From an archaeon UBA583 (GTDB taxonomy: Archaea; Nanobdellota; Nanobdellia; Woesearchaeales; UBA583): DNA of 10,872 nucleotides. The notes under the pieces are model-generated. The model was not told the origin of the DNA. It ran no database searches and saw nothing but the letters and a program-made list of their open reading frames with translations. Location: contig DAXK01000025.1 of the NCBI GenBank assembly GCA_002506365.1, positions 108,383 through 119,254 on the forward strand. The letters are read 5' to 3'. The position numbers and the translations under genes were made by a program. This document shows positions 1-7,174 of the stretch, one piece after another (the first letter of the stretch is position 1; every line of letters begins with the position of its first letter).

Positions 1-132
1 TATTTAACATAAAAACTACTAATTTTTGCAAGACAATACTAAAATTATATTATAATTATCTTATTAAATATTAAATATTGTATTATTAAACTAAAATTAA
101 TCTATAAACCAATTAAAACTCATAATAAATAC

Positions 133-168
133 AATTACTATAATTACTATAATTACCATAATTAACTA
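133..168. repeat. 9-bp tandem repeat, four copies
   Basis: Units AATTACTAT (133-141), AATTACTAT (142-150), AATTACCAT (151-159) and AATTAACTA (160-168) follow each other without gaps. The first two are identical, the third has one change and the fourth is degenerate. In such AT-rich sequence this is probably slippage-derived, and no function is suggested. Confidence 0.6.
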
Positions 169-691
169 AACTATTTTACTTATTTTACCTATATTAACTA
201 ATCAAAGTTCATATTAACTAAATACAAGATATACAATAATAAAAATAAAAATTATTCAAGTATTAAAATTAATAATATCTAAATTTTCTCTCCACAATAT
301 TTCCTTAAATATTCTAAAATTCTATCTTCTCTTCCCTTAATAAATAAATAATATACTCTTTAAATCCTTCTATCTTACTAATACAACCTATTATTACTAA
401 GTATATCATCAACATTATTTTGTTGTCACTTTCAAAAGTATCACTTATAAATGAATTATATATATATTATATATAATAGAAATAAATAAATAATAAAATA
501 GGTAACCAAAGCTAAAATAATTTCATTTAGAACTATAATAACTTAACAGACTTAAATCTATATAACATAAAAACTTGTTTTTTTATTAATCTGCTAATAT
601 AATTTAAACAAATAAATTAATCATTAAATTATTATTAAAATATCATTTAAACACTATTAAACTATATTTAATTAAATTTAAACACACAATA

Positions 692-713
692 CTAACTTTA
701 TAATATAAGTTAG
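692..713. repeat. 7-bp inverted repeat upstream of the NMD3-like gene
   Basis: CTAACTT (692-698) and AAGTTAG (707-713) are perfect reverse complements around an 8-base AT core. The repeat ends about 80 bases before the ATG at 795. It could be a dyad operator or a hairpin in an upstream transcript. The arms contain C and G in a region almost lacking G, which makes chance a little less likely, but nothing else supports a role. Confidence 0.35.
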
Positions 714-794
714 ATTATTAAACAAACAAACATTAATATTATTATATAATCAAAATCAAATACCTATGTATTTATTTATGATAACTAATTAAAA

Positions 795-1412
795 ATGATT
801 GACAAATTTAGAATCGAACATAATATGGAACAAATCTTGTGTAATACATGTAAACGTATTAACCCTGAATACTATGAGATGACACTACAATTAAAATTTG
901 AATTTTTTGATAATATCATGGAACTAAAAGAACAATGTATGAAAATCTTAATGGAAAACTTTACAACTATCAACAAAATTGATGAAGCTGACGATGGTTA
1001 CTTTGTTTTCTTTAGAGACCATGGTCAAATGAACAAAATTGCAACTCTATTTGGAAGAAGATGGTTAATCTTAGATAAAAGAACATCTAAAATTATGGGT
1101 CAAGATAAAATGACACAAAAATCTTTATACCGACACACACAAAATTTAACACTTGTAAACTTAAATACAAAAGACACTGTTATGATTAAAGGAGTAGAAT
1201 ATTGGATTAAAGCAATTAACAAAGGTGGAACTTTAATTTTAAGAAGAACTGATAACGGTGCAAAATACCAATGCACATATAAAATGATTAAAGATTATTT
1301 TCAATTAGTTAAAAAATATGATAAAAATACAGATCCTAGCCATTTAGCAGATAATGCAAAAGATGAAGACAACGAATCTGATATTAATTCAGACGATTCA
1401 AATAATAAATAA
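795..1412 (+). CDS. Short NMD3-like ribosome biogenesis protein
   Basis: This 205-residue protein resembles the later part of the archaeal/eukaryotic NMD3 core. NMD3 binds the large ribosomal subunit during late maturation. A CxxC pair (C16, C19) is followed by YYEMTLQLK (26-34), matching the segment after the last zinc-finger CxxC of NMD3. DGYFVFF (67-73) corresponds to the family's G-x-D-h-Y-F strand, and the stretch around 98-121 (SKIMGQDK then LYRHT) matches its S-x-x-L-x-G-x-D and Y-R-x-T motifs. A small beta domain (about 118-172) and a very acidic D/E/N/S tail (about 176-205) follow. The first three CxxC pairs of full-length NMD3 are absent, so a normal zinc site cannot form within one chain. 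The ATG at 795 has no Shine-Dalgarno site; AT-rich sequence at about 769-778 could serve as a weak TATA box. An ATG at codon 11 (825) is an alternative start. Family assignment is from motif memory. Confidence 0.7.
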   Translation: MIDKFRIEHNMEQILCNTCKRINPEYYEMTLQLKFEFFDNIMELKEQCMKILMENFTTINKIDEADDGYFVFFRDHGQMNKIATLFGRRWLILDKRTSKIMGQDKMTQKSLYRHTQNLTLVNLNTKDTVMIKGVEYWIKAINKGGTLILRRTDNGAKYQCTYKMIKDYFQLVKKYDKNTDPSHLADNAKDEDNESDINSDDSNNK

Positions 1413-1446
1413 TTTTATTTTTATTTTTATTTTATTTATTTATTTA
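1413..1446 (+). terminator. T-rich tract after the NMD3-like gene
   Basis: Immediately after the stop, the plus strand carries repeated TTTTA/TTTA units with runs of four or five T. Archaeal RNA polymerase terminates on U-rich tracts without needing a hairpin, so this is a plausible terminator. A cleaner run of eight T lies further on, at 1620-1627. Confidence 0.45.
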
Positions 1447-2160
1447 TCTAAATATATATTTGTATTATTTGTAGTTTTCCAAACGAATAAATCAAACCAA
1501 ATAGTTCCATTCCAAAAATATTAAATCAATCATAAACTAACATTTAAACCAATTATTTCCATAAGAAACATAAATTTCAAAAAAATAAAATTATTTTTTC
1601 GAGTTCACAATATATATGATTTTTTTTAACAAATAATTCTAAAAAAATTGTTTAATTTAATCAAATTAGGGCTAATATTAGATGACTTTTTGATATATAA
1701 TGAAAAAAATCAAAAAAACTTGTTCATTCTTTAAAACATATCTCCAATCGCAATCAAGGTGTCTCTCTAACAATAAATCACTTATATTTTATCTATTTTA
1801 ATTATTTTTAAAATTAATCAAATATTAAAAAATAATTTCATAAATTCTTCTAAATTGACAATTTAAAGTCCATATTAGTCAATATGTAAAATATCTGATT
1901 TATTTATTTTTATGATATTTTTAAATATTTTAAAATTTAAATATAATCTCCACTAGAAATAATTACAACTACTCACTCATAATTTAACCTAAACTTATCA
2001 ACTAGAAAACAAATATAACTTTTAAAATTCATAATATTAACTTTTTGAAAAATCATACAAATAATTCATATAAAAAGTATAAATTAACTCAAATTTCATT
2101 TTTACTATTATAATAAAACAAACAAATATTAAAACTAAACTCCTTTAAAATACACTTATA
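1447..2160. other. Long gene-poor spacer
   Basis: No supported gene. The T8 run at 1620-1627 could be a second terminator. At 1700-1801 an ATG opens a 33-codon frame (starting MKKIKKTCSFFKTYL) in a slightly more GC-rich patch, but it has no clear promoter or ribosome-binding site and I do not call it. A 6-bp inverted repeat CATATT/AATATG with a 4-base loop lies at 1871-1886. G is scarce on the plus strand here too. I recognise no structured RNA. Confidence 0.5.
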
Positions 2161-3729
2161 ATGAAAAAATTCACTAATACTTTCTCTAAAAAAGGACAAG
2201 CTGGAACAGATTCAGCTCTAATTCAACTTTTTTACATTATCTTAGGAGTTTTTGTTTTACTAACATTTGTAAAAATAATATTCTCTTTTCTTGATTTAAA
2301 CGAAAGATCAAATAATGATATTGTAACAAAAAACGCAAACTCAATTGCAGAATTTAAAAAATACTCTGACAAATATGAATCTTTAGCTCCATGTTACACA
2401 ATGTTAAAAATAGGTCAACTAGAAAATTATCAAAATGTTGAAGATGAAAATACAAAAGATAAATCTTACGCCTTAATTATTTCTGAAACTGGTGTATACA
2501 AACACGATCTTTTAACAATGGATAAATTTTACAAAAACCCAGATTCTCAACTAACTAAACCAGTTATTAAATTTGAAGATAAAGTTGTATTAGTAACCGA
2601 TAATACTTATCAAGGAGATGTATTTGACGATATTTTTTTAATTTCATCTGATGAATTTTTAAATTTTGATAAAAATGTAAAATATATTATTTTAATACCT
2701 GAATTTGATAATGCAAATACTTACACAACCTCAGAAATAAGAGAAGATAACTCAAAATCTTGGTATGAATTTGGAGATAATGAATATCAAATTGATGGTT
2801 CAAATTATTTAGTATATAGTCCTCAAAGTAAATTCTTTTTCATATCAGCAAGTAGTTTATCAGATTCATTTATTTTTCCAGAACTATGTTCTTACAAAAC
2901 TTTACAAAATAAAATTAAAACTGATAAATATGAAGAAATGAATGGAAGATCAATTCCCTATAGTTTATATGATATATATTTTAGTATTTTTAAAGATGGT
3001 AAAGATACTGGATACAAATTTACTTGGTCAGATGAAATTATTTGTGAAAAAAATAATACTAAATTAAATTGTAACACTGAACTAGGAATTCTTGATGCAT
3101 ATAATTTAGAATATGAAGATTTTATTATTGAAATTGAAACATATATGGTAGAAAAACTAAAACTATCTAATTCAGAATTTGACTTAAACCTAAAAGTAAC
3201 TTACAAAGAACTAACTCCTCAGCAAGCCAAAATAAGAAAAGAATCAAATTCCAAATTTGAATATCTTAATTATATGTATGTTTTTTCATCCTCAAGAAAA
3301 CACCCAAATTTAGAATTTTACACAAGCGATGAATTAGAAAATAATAATATATATGATTTAAGTTTATTTAATAATGATAAAATAAATCATTGTGAAACTA
3401 ATGAATGTAATTATTTATATTTTTACAATCAAAAAATTTACTTTTATCTACATTCAGATTTAGGCAAAAATATTTATGCTGCTATAAATGAAGATTATTT
3501 TCAAAAAAAAGTTAATCCAAATAATAAATATGGTTATGATTTATATTTTAATGGTGAATTAATTGATGAAAAAAATATTGATATTGATAAAACTCACTCA
3601 TTTGGTTCAGGTGATAGTAAAGATATTTATGAAATTGATGGGATTGAAGTTACAAAAGGAAACAGATTAGAGATATATAAAGTTTTAATGTCAAAAGAAC
3701 AATTTAATAGTATAAGTGAGTATAAATAA
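2161..3729 (+). CDS. N-terminally anchored envelope protein, pilin-like start, unknown function
   Basis: This 522-residue protein is not recognised as a named family. The N-terminus is short and basic (K2, K3, K10, K11), reads SKKGQAG at 9-15, and runs into one long hydrophobic helix (about 19-45). This layout resembles archaeal type IV pilin-like and other class III signal-type proteins, in which a KKGQ-like motif precedes the membrane helix. Whether a prepilin peptidase cleaves it cannot be told from sequence. The rest (about 50-522) is a large hydrophilic, Asn/Asp/Tyr-rich region, presumably outside the cell, with six cysteines (78, 243, 295, 304, 411, 416). C295/C304 and C411/C416 are close enough to pair. 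There is no second membrane span and no catalytic motif. No Shine-Dalgarno site precedes the ATG. The next gene begins one base after this stop, so the two are almost certainly co-expressed partners. Confidence 0.75.
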   Translation: MKKFTNTFSKKGQAGTDSALIQLFYIILGVFVLLTFVKIIFSFLDLNERSNNDIVTKNANSIAEFKKYSDKYESLAPCYTMLKIGQLENYQNVEDENTKDKSYALIISETGVYKHDLLTMDKFYKNPDSQLTKPVIKFEDKVVLVTDNTYQGDVFDDIFLISSDEFLNFDKNVKYIILIPEFDNANTYTTSEIREDNSKSWYEFGDNEYQIDGSNYLVYSPQSKFFFISASSLSDSFIFPELCSYKTLQNKIKTDKYEEMNGRSIPYSLYDIYFSIFKDGKDTGYKFTWSDEIICEKNNTKLNCNTELGILDAYNLEYEDFIIEIETYMVEKLKLSNSEFDLNLKVTYKELTPQQAKIRKESNSKFEYLNYMYVFSSSRKHPNLEFYTSDELENNNIYDLSLFNNDKINHCETNECNYLYFYNQKIYFYLHSDLGKNIYAAINEDYFQKKVNPNNKYGYDLYFNGELIDEKNIDIDKTHSFGSGDSKDIYEIDGIEVTKGNRLEIYKVLMSKEQFNSISEYK

Positions 3730-3730
3730 A

Positions 3731-5257
3731 ATGGAACATAAAAATAATAAATTAAAATCAAAAAAAGCAATGGCAACAACAGCATTAATTGGAATTGTAA
3801 TTTCATTACTATCAATGTATATTGTATCTGACTATATATTTTCAACTTCCAATATTGTATCAACTCAAGCTGAAGATTTAAAATGTAGACAACTATTAAA
3901 CTTAAAAGAATCATCAGGATATAAAATTTTTAACTTTTTTTCAGATTTAAACACAAATTGTGTAACTGAAGAATATGAAATAGATTCTAAAGAAAAAACT
4001 GACCAATTTAAACAAATCGCAAACTCTATGAGTAAATGTTGGTATAGGTATGGTGAAGGAGAATTAGATTTTTTATCTAACTTTAACACTGAAGGAAGCT
4101 GGTGTTTTACTTGCGCAAAATTAAGTTTTGAAGAAAAAGGAAACATTTATCCATACTCAACAGGTAAAGATAGTTTTGTTGAATGGACAAAAAATAATAA
4201 AATTAATACAAAAGATGGTCAAGATTTAACATACCACAATTATATGAATTTAAAATATGTTAATAATGGAACTTCTTCAGCTAAAGAATTAAAAAGTTTA
4301 ATTGCTGATTTAGAAGAAACCACTGTTGAATCTGACGGTTTAAGTCAACCAATTATTAACGCTTTATATGAAAAAAATATTGAAATTTTTGATTTAGCTC
4401 AAAAAGAAATAAATACTAATGAAAATTTATTTATTGTATATCGTTATGACAGAATTCCAAAATCTCAAATGGAACTTTTAACTGATGTGGGTATTGGTTT
4501 TGGAGTTGGATTTGCTGCCGAAACTGTTCTTGTAGCTGGAGCAGGAATTGTATTAGCTCCATTCACCGGGGGAACTAGTTTAATCTTAACTGCTGGAGCA
4601 GTTACAAAAGCAGGAATTAAAGCTAAAAATGCTTATAAAGTTACAGCATCAATACTTAAATTTAACAAAATTATTGATAAAATTGGGGATACAATTAAAT
4701 TATCAAGATTAAAAAGAGCTACAGAAGTTTTAATTAAAGGAGGGGAACTAACAGTTAAAGCTACAACAAAAGTTGTAAATAAATTACCTACTGAATACAA
4801 AAAATTTGGTGAACATTTATTAGATATTGCTCACAAGTTAGAGGAAGCTGAAGTTAGAACATTTCATGAATTATCAGATAAAGCTAGAACATCTCAAGAT
4901 ACTTTAAATAAATTTCATCAAATGACTGATAAAGCAATCGATGATAATATGTTAAACTCAAACGCAATTAATAAATTAGTTGAAATTGAAAAAAGTAAAG
5001 TTACACAAAAAAATAAATTACTTGAACTTCAAGATAAAATCAAAAATGTAGATATTTCAACATTAACTACTACAAAAGAAAAAGAAGAATGGATTGAAAA
5101 TGCTAAAAATTATATGTCTGGAGTTAAAACATTATCAATTGCTGCAGCTGGAGCAATAATTAATGGTGAACAAAATTCAAATTATATTCAATATGTTGAT
5201 GCATTAAACCAAGAACAATATTATAGATTATGTGGACCTGAACCAATAACTAATTAA
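3731..5257 (+). CDS. Membrane-anchored protein with CW-GEG/CFxC module and glycine-rich hydrophobic hairpin
   Basis: 508 residues if started at the ATG at 3731, one base after the upstream stop. A GTG at 3716 would add five residues and overlap the upstream gene. GTGAG at 3716-3720 sits 10 bases before the ATG and may act as a weak ribosome-binding site for this internal cistron, so I prefer the ATG. The N-terminus (KSKKAMATT) leads into a membrane helix (about 15-37), much like the partner gene. A cysteine module follows: C52, C77, C103-W104 with GEG at 108-110, then C125-F-x-C128. An Ala/Gly-rich hydrophobic stretch (about 253-292) looks like a membrane hairpin or membrane-active segment. 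Next is a long, mostly helical charged region (about 295-460). The C-terminus ends in QYYRLCGPEP with C501. I have a vague recollection of CW-x-GEG-CFxC proteins in DPANN genomes but can assign no function. Secretion, adhesion or toxin-like roles are guesses. Confidence 0.75.
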   Translation: MEHKNNKLKSKKAMATTALIGIVISLLSMYIVSDYIFSTSNIVSTQAEDLKCRQLLNLKESSGYKIFNFFSDLNTNCVTEEYEIDSKEKTDQFKQIANSMSKCWYRYGEGELDFLSNFNTEGSWCFTCAKLSFEEKGNIYPYSTGKDSFVEWTKNNKINTKDGQDLTYHNYMNLKYVNNGTSSAKELKSLIADLEETTVESDGLSQPIINALYEKNIEIFDLAQKEINTNENLFIVYRYDRIPKSQMELLTDVGIGFGVGFAAETVLVAGAGIVLAPFTGGTSLILTAGAVTKAGIKAKNAYKVTASILKFNKIIDKIGDTIKLSRLKRATEVLIKGGELTVKATTKVVNKLPTEYKKFGEHLLDIAHKLEEAEVRTFHELSDKARTSQDTLNKFHQMTDKAIDDNMLNSNAINKLVEIEKSKVTQKNKLLELQDKIKNVDISTLTTTKEKEEWIENAKNYMSGVKTLSIAAAGAIINGEQNSNYIQYVDALNQEQYYRLCGPEPITN

Positions 5258-5314
5258 TTATTTAATAGAAAAAATAATTAGTAAAATAAATTACTCAATT
5301 TATTTATATCTTTA

Positions 5315-5321
5315 TTTTTTT
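5315..5321 (+). terminator. T7 tract after the envelope-protein operon
   Basis: A run of seven T lies about 60 bases after the stop at 5257, in a generally T-rich stretch and ahead of the next promoter. This is consistent with U-tract termination in archaea. Confidence 0.4.
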
Positions 5322-5403
5322 ATAGTTTATTCATACTTATTTTAACCTTTATTTCACATTTTCTTTTTAAAAAAATTATATTCTAATTTTAAAACACCAA
5401 AAC

Positions 5404-5411
5404 TTTAAATA
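5404..5411 (+). promoter_or_regulatory. TATA box ahead of the microORF and adenylate kinase
   Basis: TTTAAATA, continuing as TATAAT, lies 34 bases before the ATG at 5438. The same octamer stands 30 bases before the gene at 6355. With normal archaeal spacing, transcription would start within a few bases of 5435, giving an almost leaderless message for the microORF that continues into adenylate kinase. No equally good TATA box lies at the right distance from the adenylate kinase ATG itself. Confidence 0.5.
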
Positions 5412-5437
5412 TAATATTTCGACTTATTTTAATAGTT

Positions 5438-5524
5438 ATGAGAAAACAATATTTAATAATATCAATTTCCACATTTATAATTTGGACATTATTATCTATT
5501 GTATTATATTTTAGTTTAAAATAA
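5438..5524 (+). CDS. Possible 28-residue single-span membrane microprotein
   Basis: ATG at 5438 and TAA at 5522-5524 define a 28-residue peptide with a basic start (MRKQ), an almost uninterrupted hydrophobic stretch from about residue 5 to 26 (LIISISTFIIWTLLSIVLYF), and a final lysine. That is the right length for one membrane helix. Support comes from the TATA box at the right distance upstream and the 29-base gap to adenylate kinase, with which it would share a transcript. AT-rich sequence readily yields hydrophobic codons, so chance is a real alternative. It does not resemble SecE or Sec61-beta, which are longer. Confidence 0.4.
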   Translation: MRKQYLIISISTFIIWTLLSIVLYFSLK

Positions 5525-5553
5525 ATAACATAAATTTTATATTATATTTACAA

Positions 5554-6195
5554 ATGACTCAAGAAAAAAAATTAGCAATTATTATGCTTGGAGCTCCAGG
5601 TTCTGGAAAAGGAACACAATCTGAATATCTAGAAAAAAATACTGGATTTAAAAGATTTGTAATGAGTGATTTAATTAAAAAAGAATTACAACCTGGAACT
5701 GAACTACACAGACAAATTTTCAAAGAAGGAGTATTATTAGAAGATAAACAAATTTTTGAAATATTTAGAAAACATTTTGACGGAACTCGTAATGTAATTA
5801 TTGACGGTCTTCCAAGAACACTTGACCAAGCTTATTGGTTATATGGATTTTTAATGAACCACCACTACGAAATTGAATTAGTTTTCTTAAATGTTGATGA
5901 GAAAAAATTAGTTCAAAGAATTACATCAAGATATTATTGTCCATTATGTCACAAAGGTTACAATACACTTGTATTACCACCAAAAGTTGCTGGAAAATGT
6001 GATGATGATGGTGAAATATTAATTCAAAGAGAAGATGATACAAAAGAAACTTTTGTTGATAGATTACAAACATTTGATGAAGTTAAAGAAGTTATTTTAG
6101 ATGTGTATAAAGGAGATATCACAGAAGTTAATGGTGATGAAGAAATTGAAAAAGTTTCTCAAAATATGTTAAGACAAATTATTATGCGTAAATAA
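5554..6195 (+). CDS. adk: Adenylate kinase, long form with metal-binding LID
   Basis: Adenylate kinase interconverts ATP + AMP and 2 ADP in the cytoplasm. The 213-residue chain has the expected parts: Walker A GAPGSGKGT (13-21), the AMP-binding region, DGLPRT (84-89) with R88, and a full LID domain (about 124-162) followed by the arginines R160 and R170. The LID holds C129-x2-C132-x16-C149-x2-D152, the Cys/Cys/Cys/Asp arrangement of zinc-binding LIDs known from many bacterial enzymes. It is therefore the bacterial-like AMP kinase type, not the trimeric archaeal type, a feature seen in some DPANN archaea. SDLIKKE at 38-44 takes the place of the usual TGD-type segment. Length is normal. The ATG at 5554 is the only sensible start, since the next Met (residue 11) is inside the P-loop strand. 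It is probably transcribed with the preceding microORF. Confidence 0.93.
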   Translation: MTQEKKLAIIMLGAPGSGKGTQSEYLEKNTGFKRFVMSDLIKKELQPGTELHRQIFKEGVLLEDKQIFEIFRKHFDGTRNVIIDGLPRTLDQAYWLYGFLMNHHYEIELVFLNVDEKKLVQRITSRYYCPLCHKGYNTLVLPPKVAGKCDDDGEILIQREDDTKETFVDRLQTFDEVKEVILDVYKGDITEVNGDEEIEKVSQNMLRQIIMRK

Positions 6196-6220
6196 TAACA
6201 AATAATCTCAATTATTTTGA

Positions 6221-6249
6221 CCTCAATGAACCATTGCGTTCATGTGAGG
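6221..6249. other. GC-rich hairpin downstream of adenylate kinase
   Basis: CCTCAATGAAC (6221-6231) and GTTCATGTGAGG (6238-6249) can pair as an 11-bp stem with one bulged G and a 6-base loop. The patch 6217-6254 is about 45% G+C in a background near 20%. It also overlaps an exact dyad, GTGAG-G-CTCAC (6244-6254). Possible roles are a structured 3' UTR or small RNA, a processing or termination element for adk, or an operator. It lies between the adk stop and the promoter of the next gene. Confidence 0.5.
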
Positions 6250-6324
6250 CTCACTTTCTATTTACATTGTAACTTAAATGAGAAACATAATTTTAACTAT
6301 AAAATTTAATTCTAAATCCAAATC

Positions 6325-6332
6325 TTTAAATA
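6325..6332 (+). promoter_or_regulatory. TATA box of the MBL-fold gene
   Basis: TTTAAATA begins exactly 30 bases before the ATG at 6355, which places the predicted transcription start at or next to the start codon. This is the classic leaderless archaeal arrangement, and no Shine-Dalgarno site is present between box and ATG. Confidence 0.6.
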
Positions 6333-6354
6333 AAAATAACACTAGATATTTCTT

Positions 6355-7122
6355 ATGAAAACATTTACACTCTCAACTGGTTCTTCTGGAAATTCATTTT
6401 ATGTAGAAAGTTCATCAAAAATTAAAGTGTTAGTTGATTGTGGTTTATCTTTTACAAAAACAAGAGAAATTTTATTCCAAAAAGATATAAATATTAATGA
6501 TTTAGACGCTATATTAATAACGCACGAACACTCAGACCATATTTCTGGATTAGATCAAATATTAAAACAAACAACAATACCTGTATATATTTCTCAAGGA
6601 ACTTTTGATTTTTTAGAAATAAAAAAAACTGACCAAATTAATATTGTAGCACACCATAATTCTTTTACACTTAATGATTTAAATGTATTAGTCTTAAGTA
6701 GAGCTCACGATTCTAAAGAAGCAATATCATTTATTTTTAACGATCATCATAAAAAACTTGGAATTTTTACAGATTTAGGACACGTTGATAATGAATCTAA
6801 ACATATTTTAAAAACTCTAGATATAATTTATTTTGAAACAAATTACTGTGATGAAATTATTTCACAAAAAAAAGAACAGTTTCACCATCATTATATTAAT
6901 CGTTTAACTTCAAATGTAGGTCATTTAAGTTTAATTCAAGCAATTACAGCTTTAAGAGAATTTGCAAATAATAATCAAACAATAATTTTATCTCACATTT
7001 CAGAAAATACAAACACATACGAAAATTCATATTCACAAGTAAAACAAGCATTAAATTCGATTGGAATTTATCCAAATTTACAAGTTGGATTTCAAAATGA
7101 ATCTAGTGATTGGTTTGAATAA
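6355..7122 (+). CDS. MBL-fold metallohydrolase, YycJ/WalJ-like
   Basis: The 255 residues match the metallo-beta-lactamase fold, and the start LSTGSSGNSFYV (6-17) is characteristic of the YycJ/WalJ/VicX-type branch. Metal-binding motifs are visible in order: THEHSDH (56-62, with H57, H59, D61, H62), the AHD motif with H118, TDLGH with D140, then GHLS with H190 and SHISENTN (213-220) with H214. All key ligands are present, so an active two-metal enzyme is expected. Relatives are thought to be nucleases or phosphodiesterases; the substrate here is unknown. A His/Lys/Gln-rich insert (about 171-180, KKEQFHHHY) is unusual. It has its own leaderless-type promoter and stands 52 bases before the next gene. 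Confidence 0.88.
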   Translation: MKTFTLSTGSSGNSFYVESSSKIKVLVDCGLSFTKTREILFQKDININDLDAILITHEHSDHISGLDQILKQTTIPVYISQGTFDFLEIKKTDQINIVAHHNSFTLNDLNVLVLSRAHDSKEAISFIFNDHHKKLGIFTDLGHVDNESKHILKTLDIIYFETNYCDEIISQKKEQFHHHYINRLTSNVGHLSLIQAITALREFANNNQTIILSHISENTNTYENSYSQVKQALNSIGIYPNLQVGFQNESSDWFE

Positions 7123-7145
7123 AATTTTATATATTCTTAAATAAA

Positions 7146-7153
7146 TTTTTAAA
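7146..7153 (+). promoter_or_regulatory. TATA box of the histidine phosphatase gene
   Basis: TTTTTAAA begins 29 bases before the ATG at 7175, again the leaderless spacing. An unbroken T8 run (7164-7171) lies between the box and the ATG. In upstream read-through RNA it could terminate transcription of the MBL-fold gene, so promoter and terminator may be interleaved here. Confidence 0.5.
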
Positions 7154-7174
7154 CAATTAAACCTTTTTTTTCTT

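Larger units (their letters stand above)
1..794. other. Gene-free, G-depleted AT-rich spacer
   Basis: No reading frame of useful length is visible on either strand; stop codons are dense in all frames. In the first 360 bases I count 48 C and only 6 G on the plus strand (about 15% G+C), a far stronger skew than in the genes, where G is equal to or above C on the coding strand. The stretch contains a short tandem repeat (133-168), a 10-base direct repeat ATATTAACTA at 191-200 and 211-220, an alternating AT tract around 456-477 and a 7-bp inverted repeat (692-713). I see no tRNA, rRNA, CRISPR array or mobile element. Confidence 0.7.

Noticed and set aside
411..426. CAACA/TGTTG mini-hairpin
   Set aside because: A 5-bp stem in AT-rich DNA is not distinguishable from chance.
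451..480. Alternating TATA palindrome
   Set aside because: Low-complexity AT sequence; self-complementarity is trivial and no flanking signals suggest an origin or terminator.
1..794. Possible CRISPR array or degraded gene in the first spacer
   Set aside because: No regularly spaced repeats of CRISPR length and no residual open frame were found; only short 9-10 base repeats are present.
1700..1801. 33-codon frame (MKKIKKTCSFFKTYL start) in the 1413-2160 spacer
   Set aside because: It has a plausible basic start and sits in a slightly GC-richer patch, but there is no TATA box at -30 or ribosome-binding site, and a frame of this size is expected by chance. Worth a conservation check only.
2131..2160. 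Shared AAACTCCTT-like stretch before the genes at 2161 and 7889
   Set aside because: The similarity is about ten bases, at different distances from the two ATGs, and does not match a Shine-Dalgarno or TATA element. Probably coincidence.
3627..3914. Open minus-strand frame over the junction of the two envelope genes
   Set aside because: It is the antisense of AT-rich coding sequence, giving a Leu/Ile/Tyr-rich peptide with no promoter, and both plus-strand genes across it have better composition and architecture.
3865..4146. Second minus-strand frame within the envelope gene
   Set aside because: It lies fully inside the plus-strand gene, whose cysteine module is encoded there; there are no start signals and no recognisable protein.
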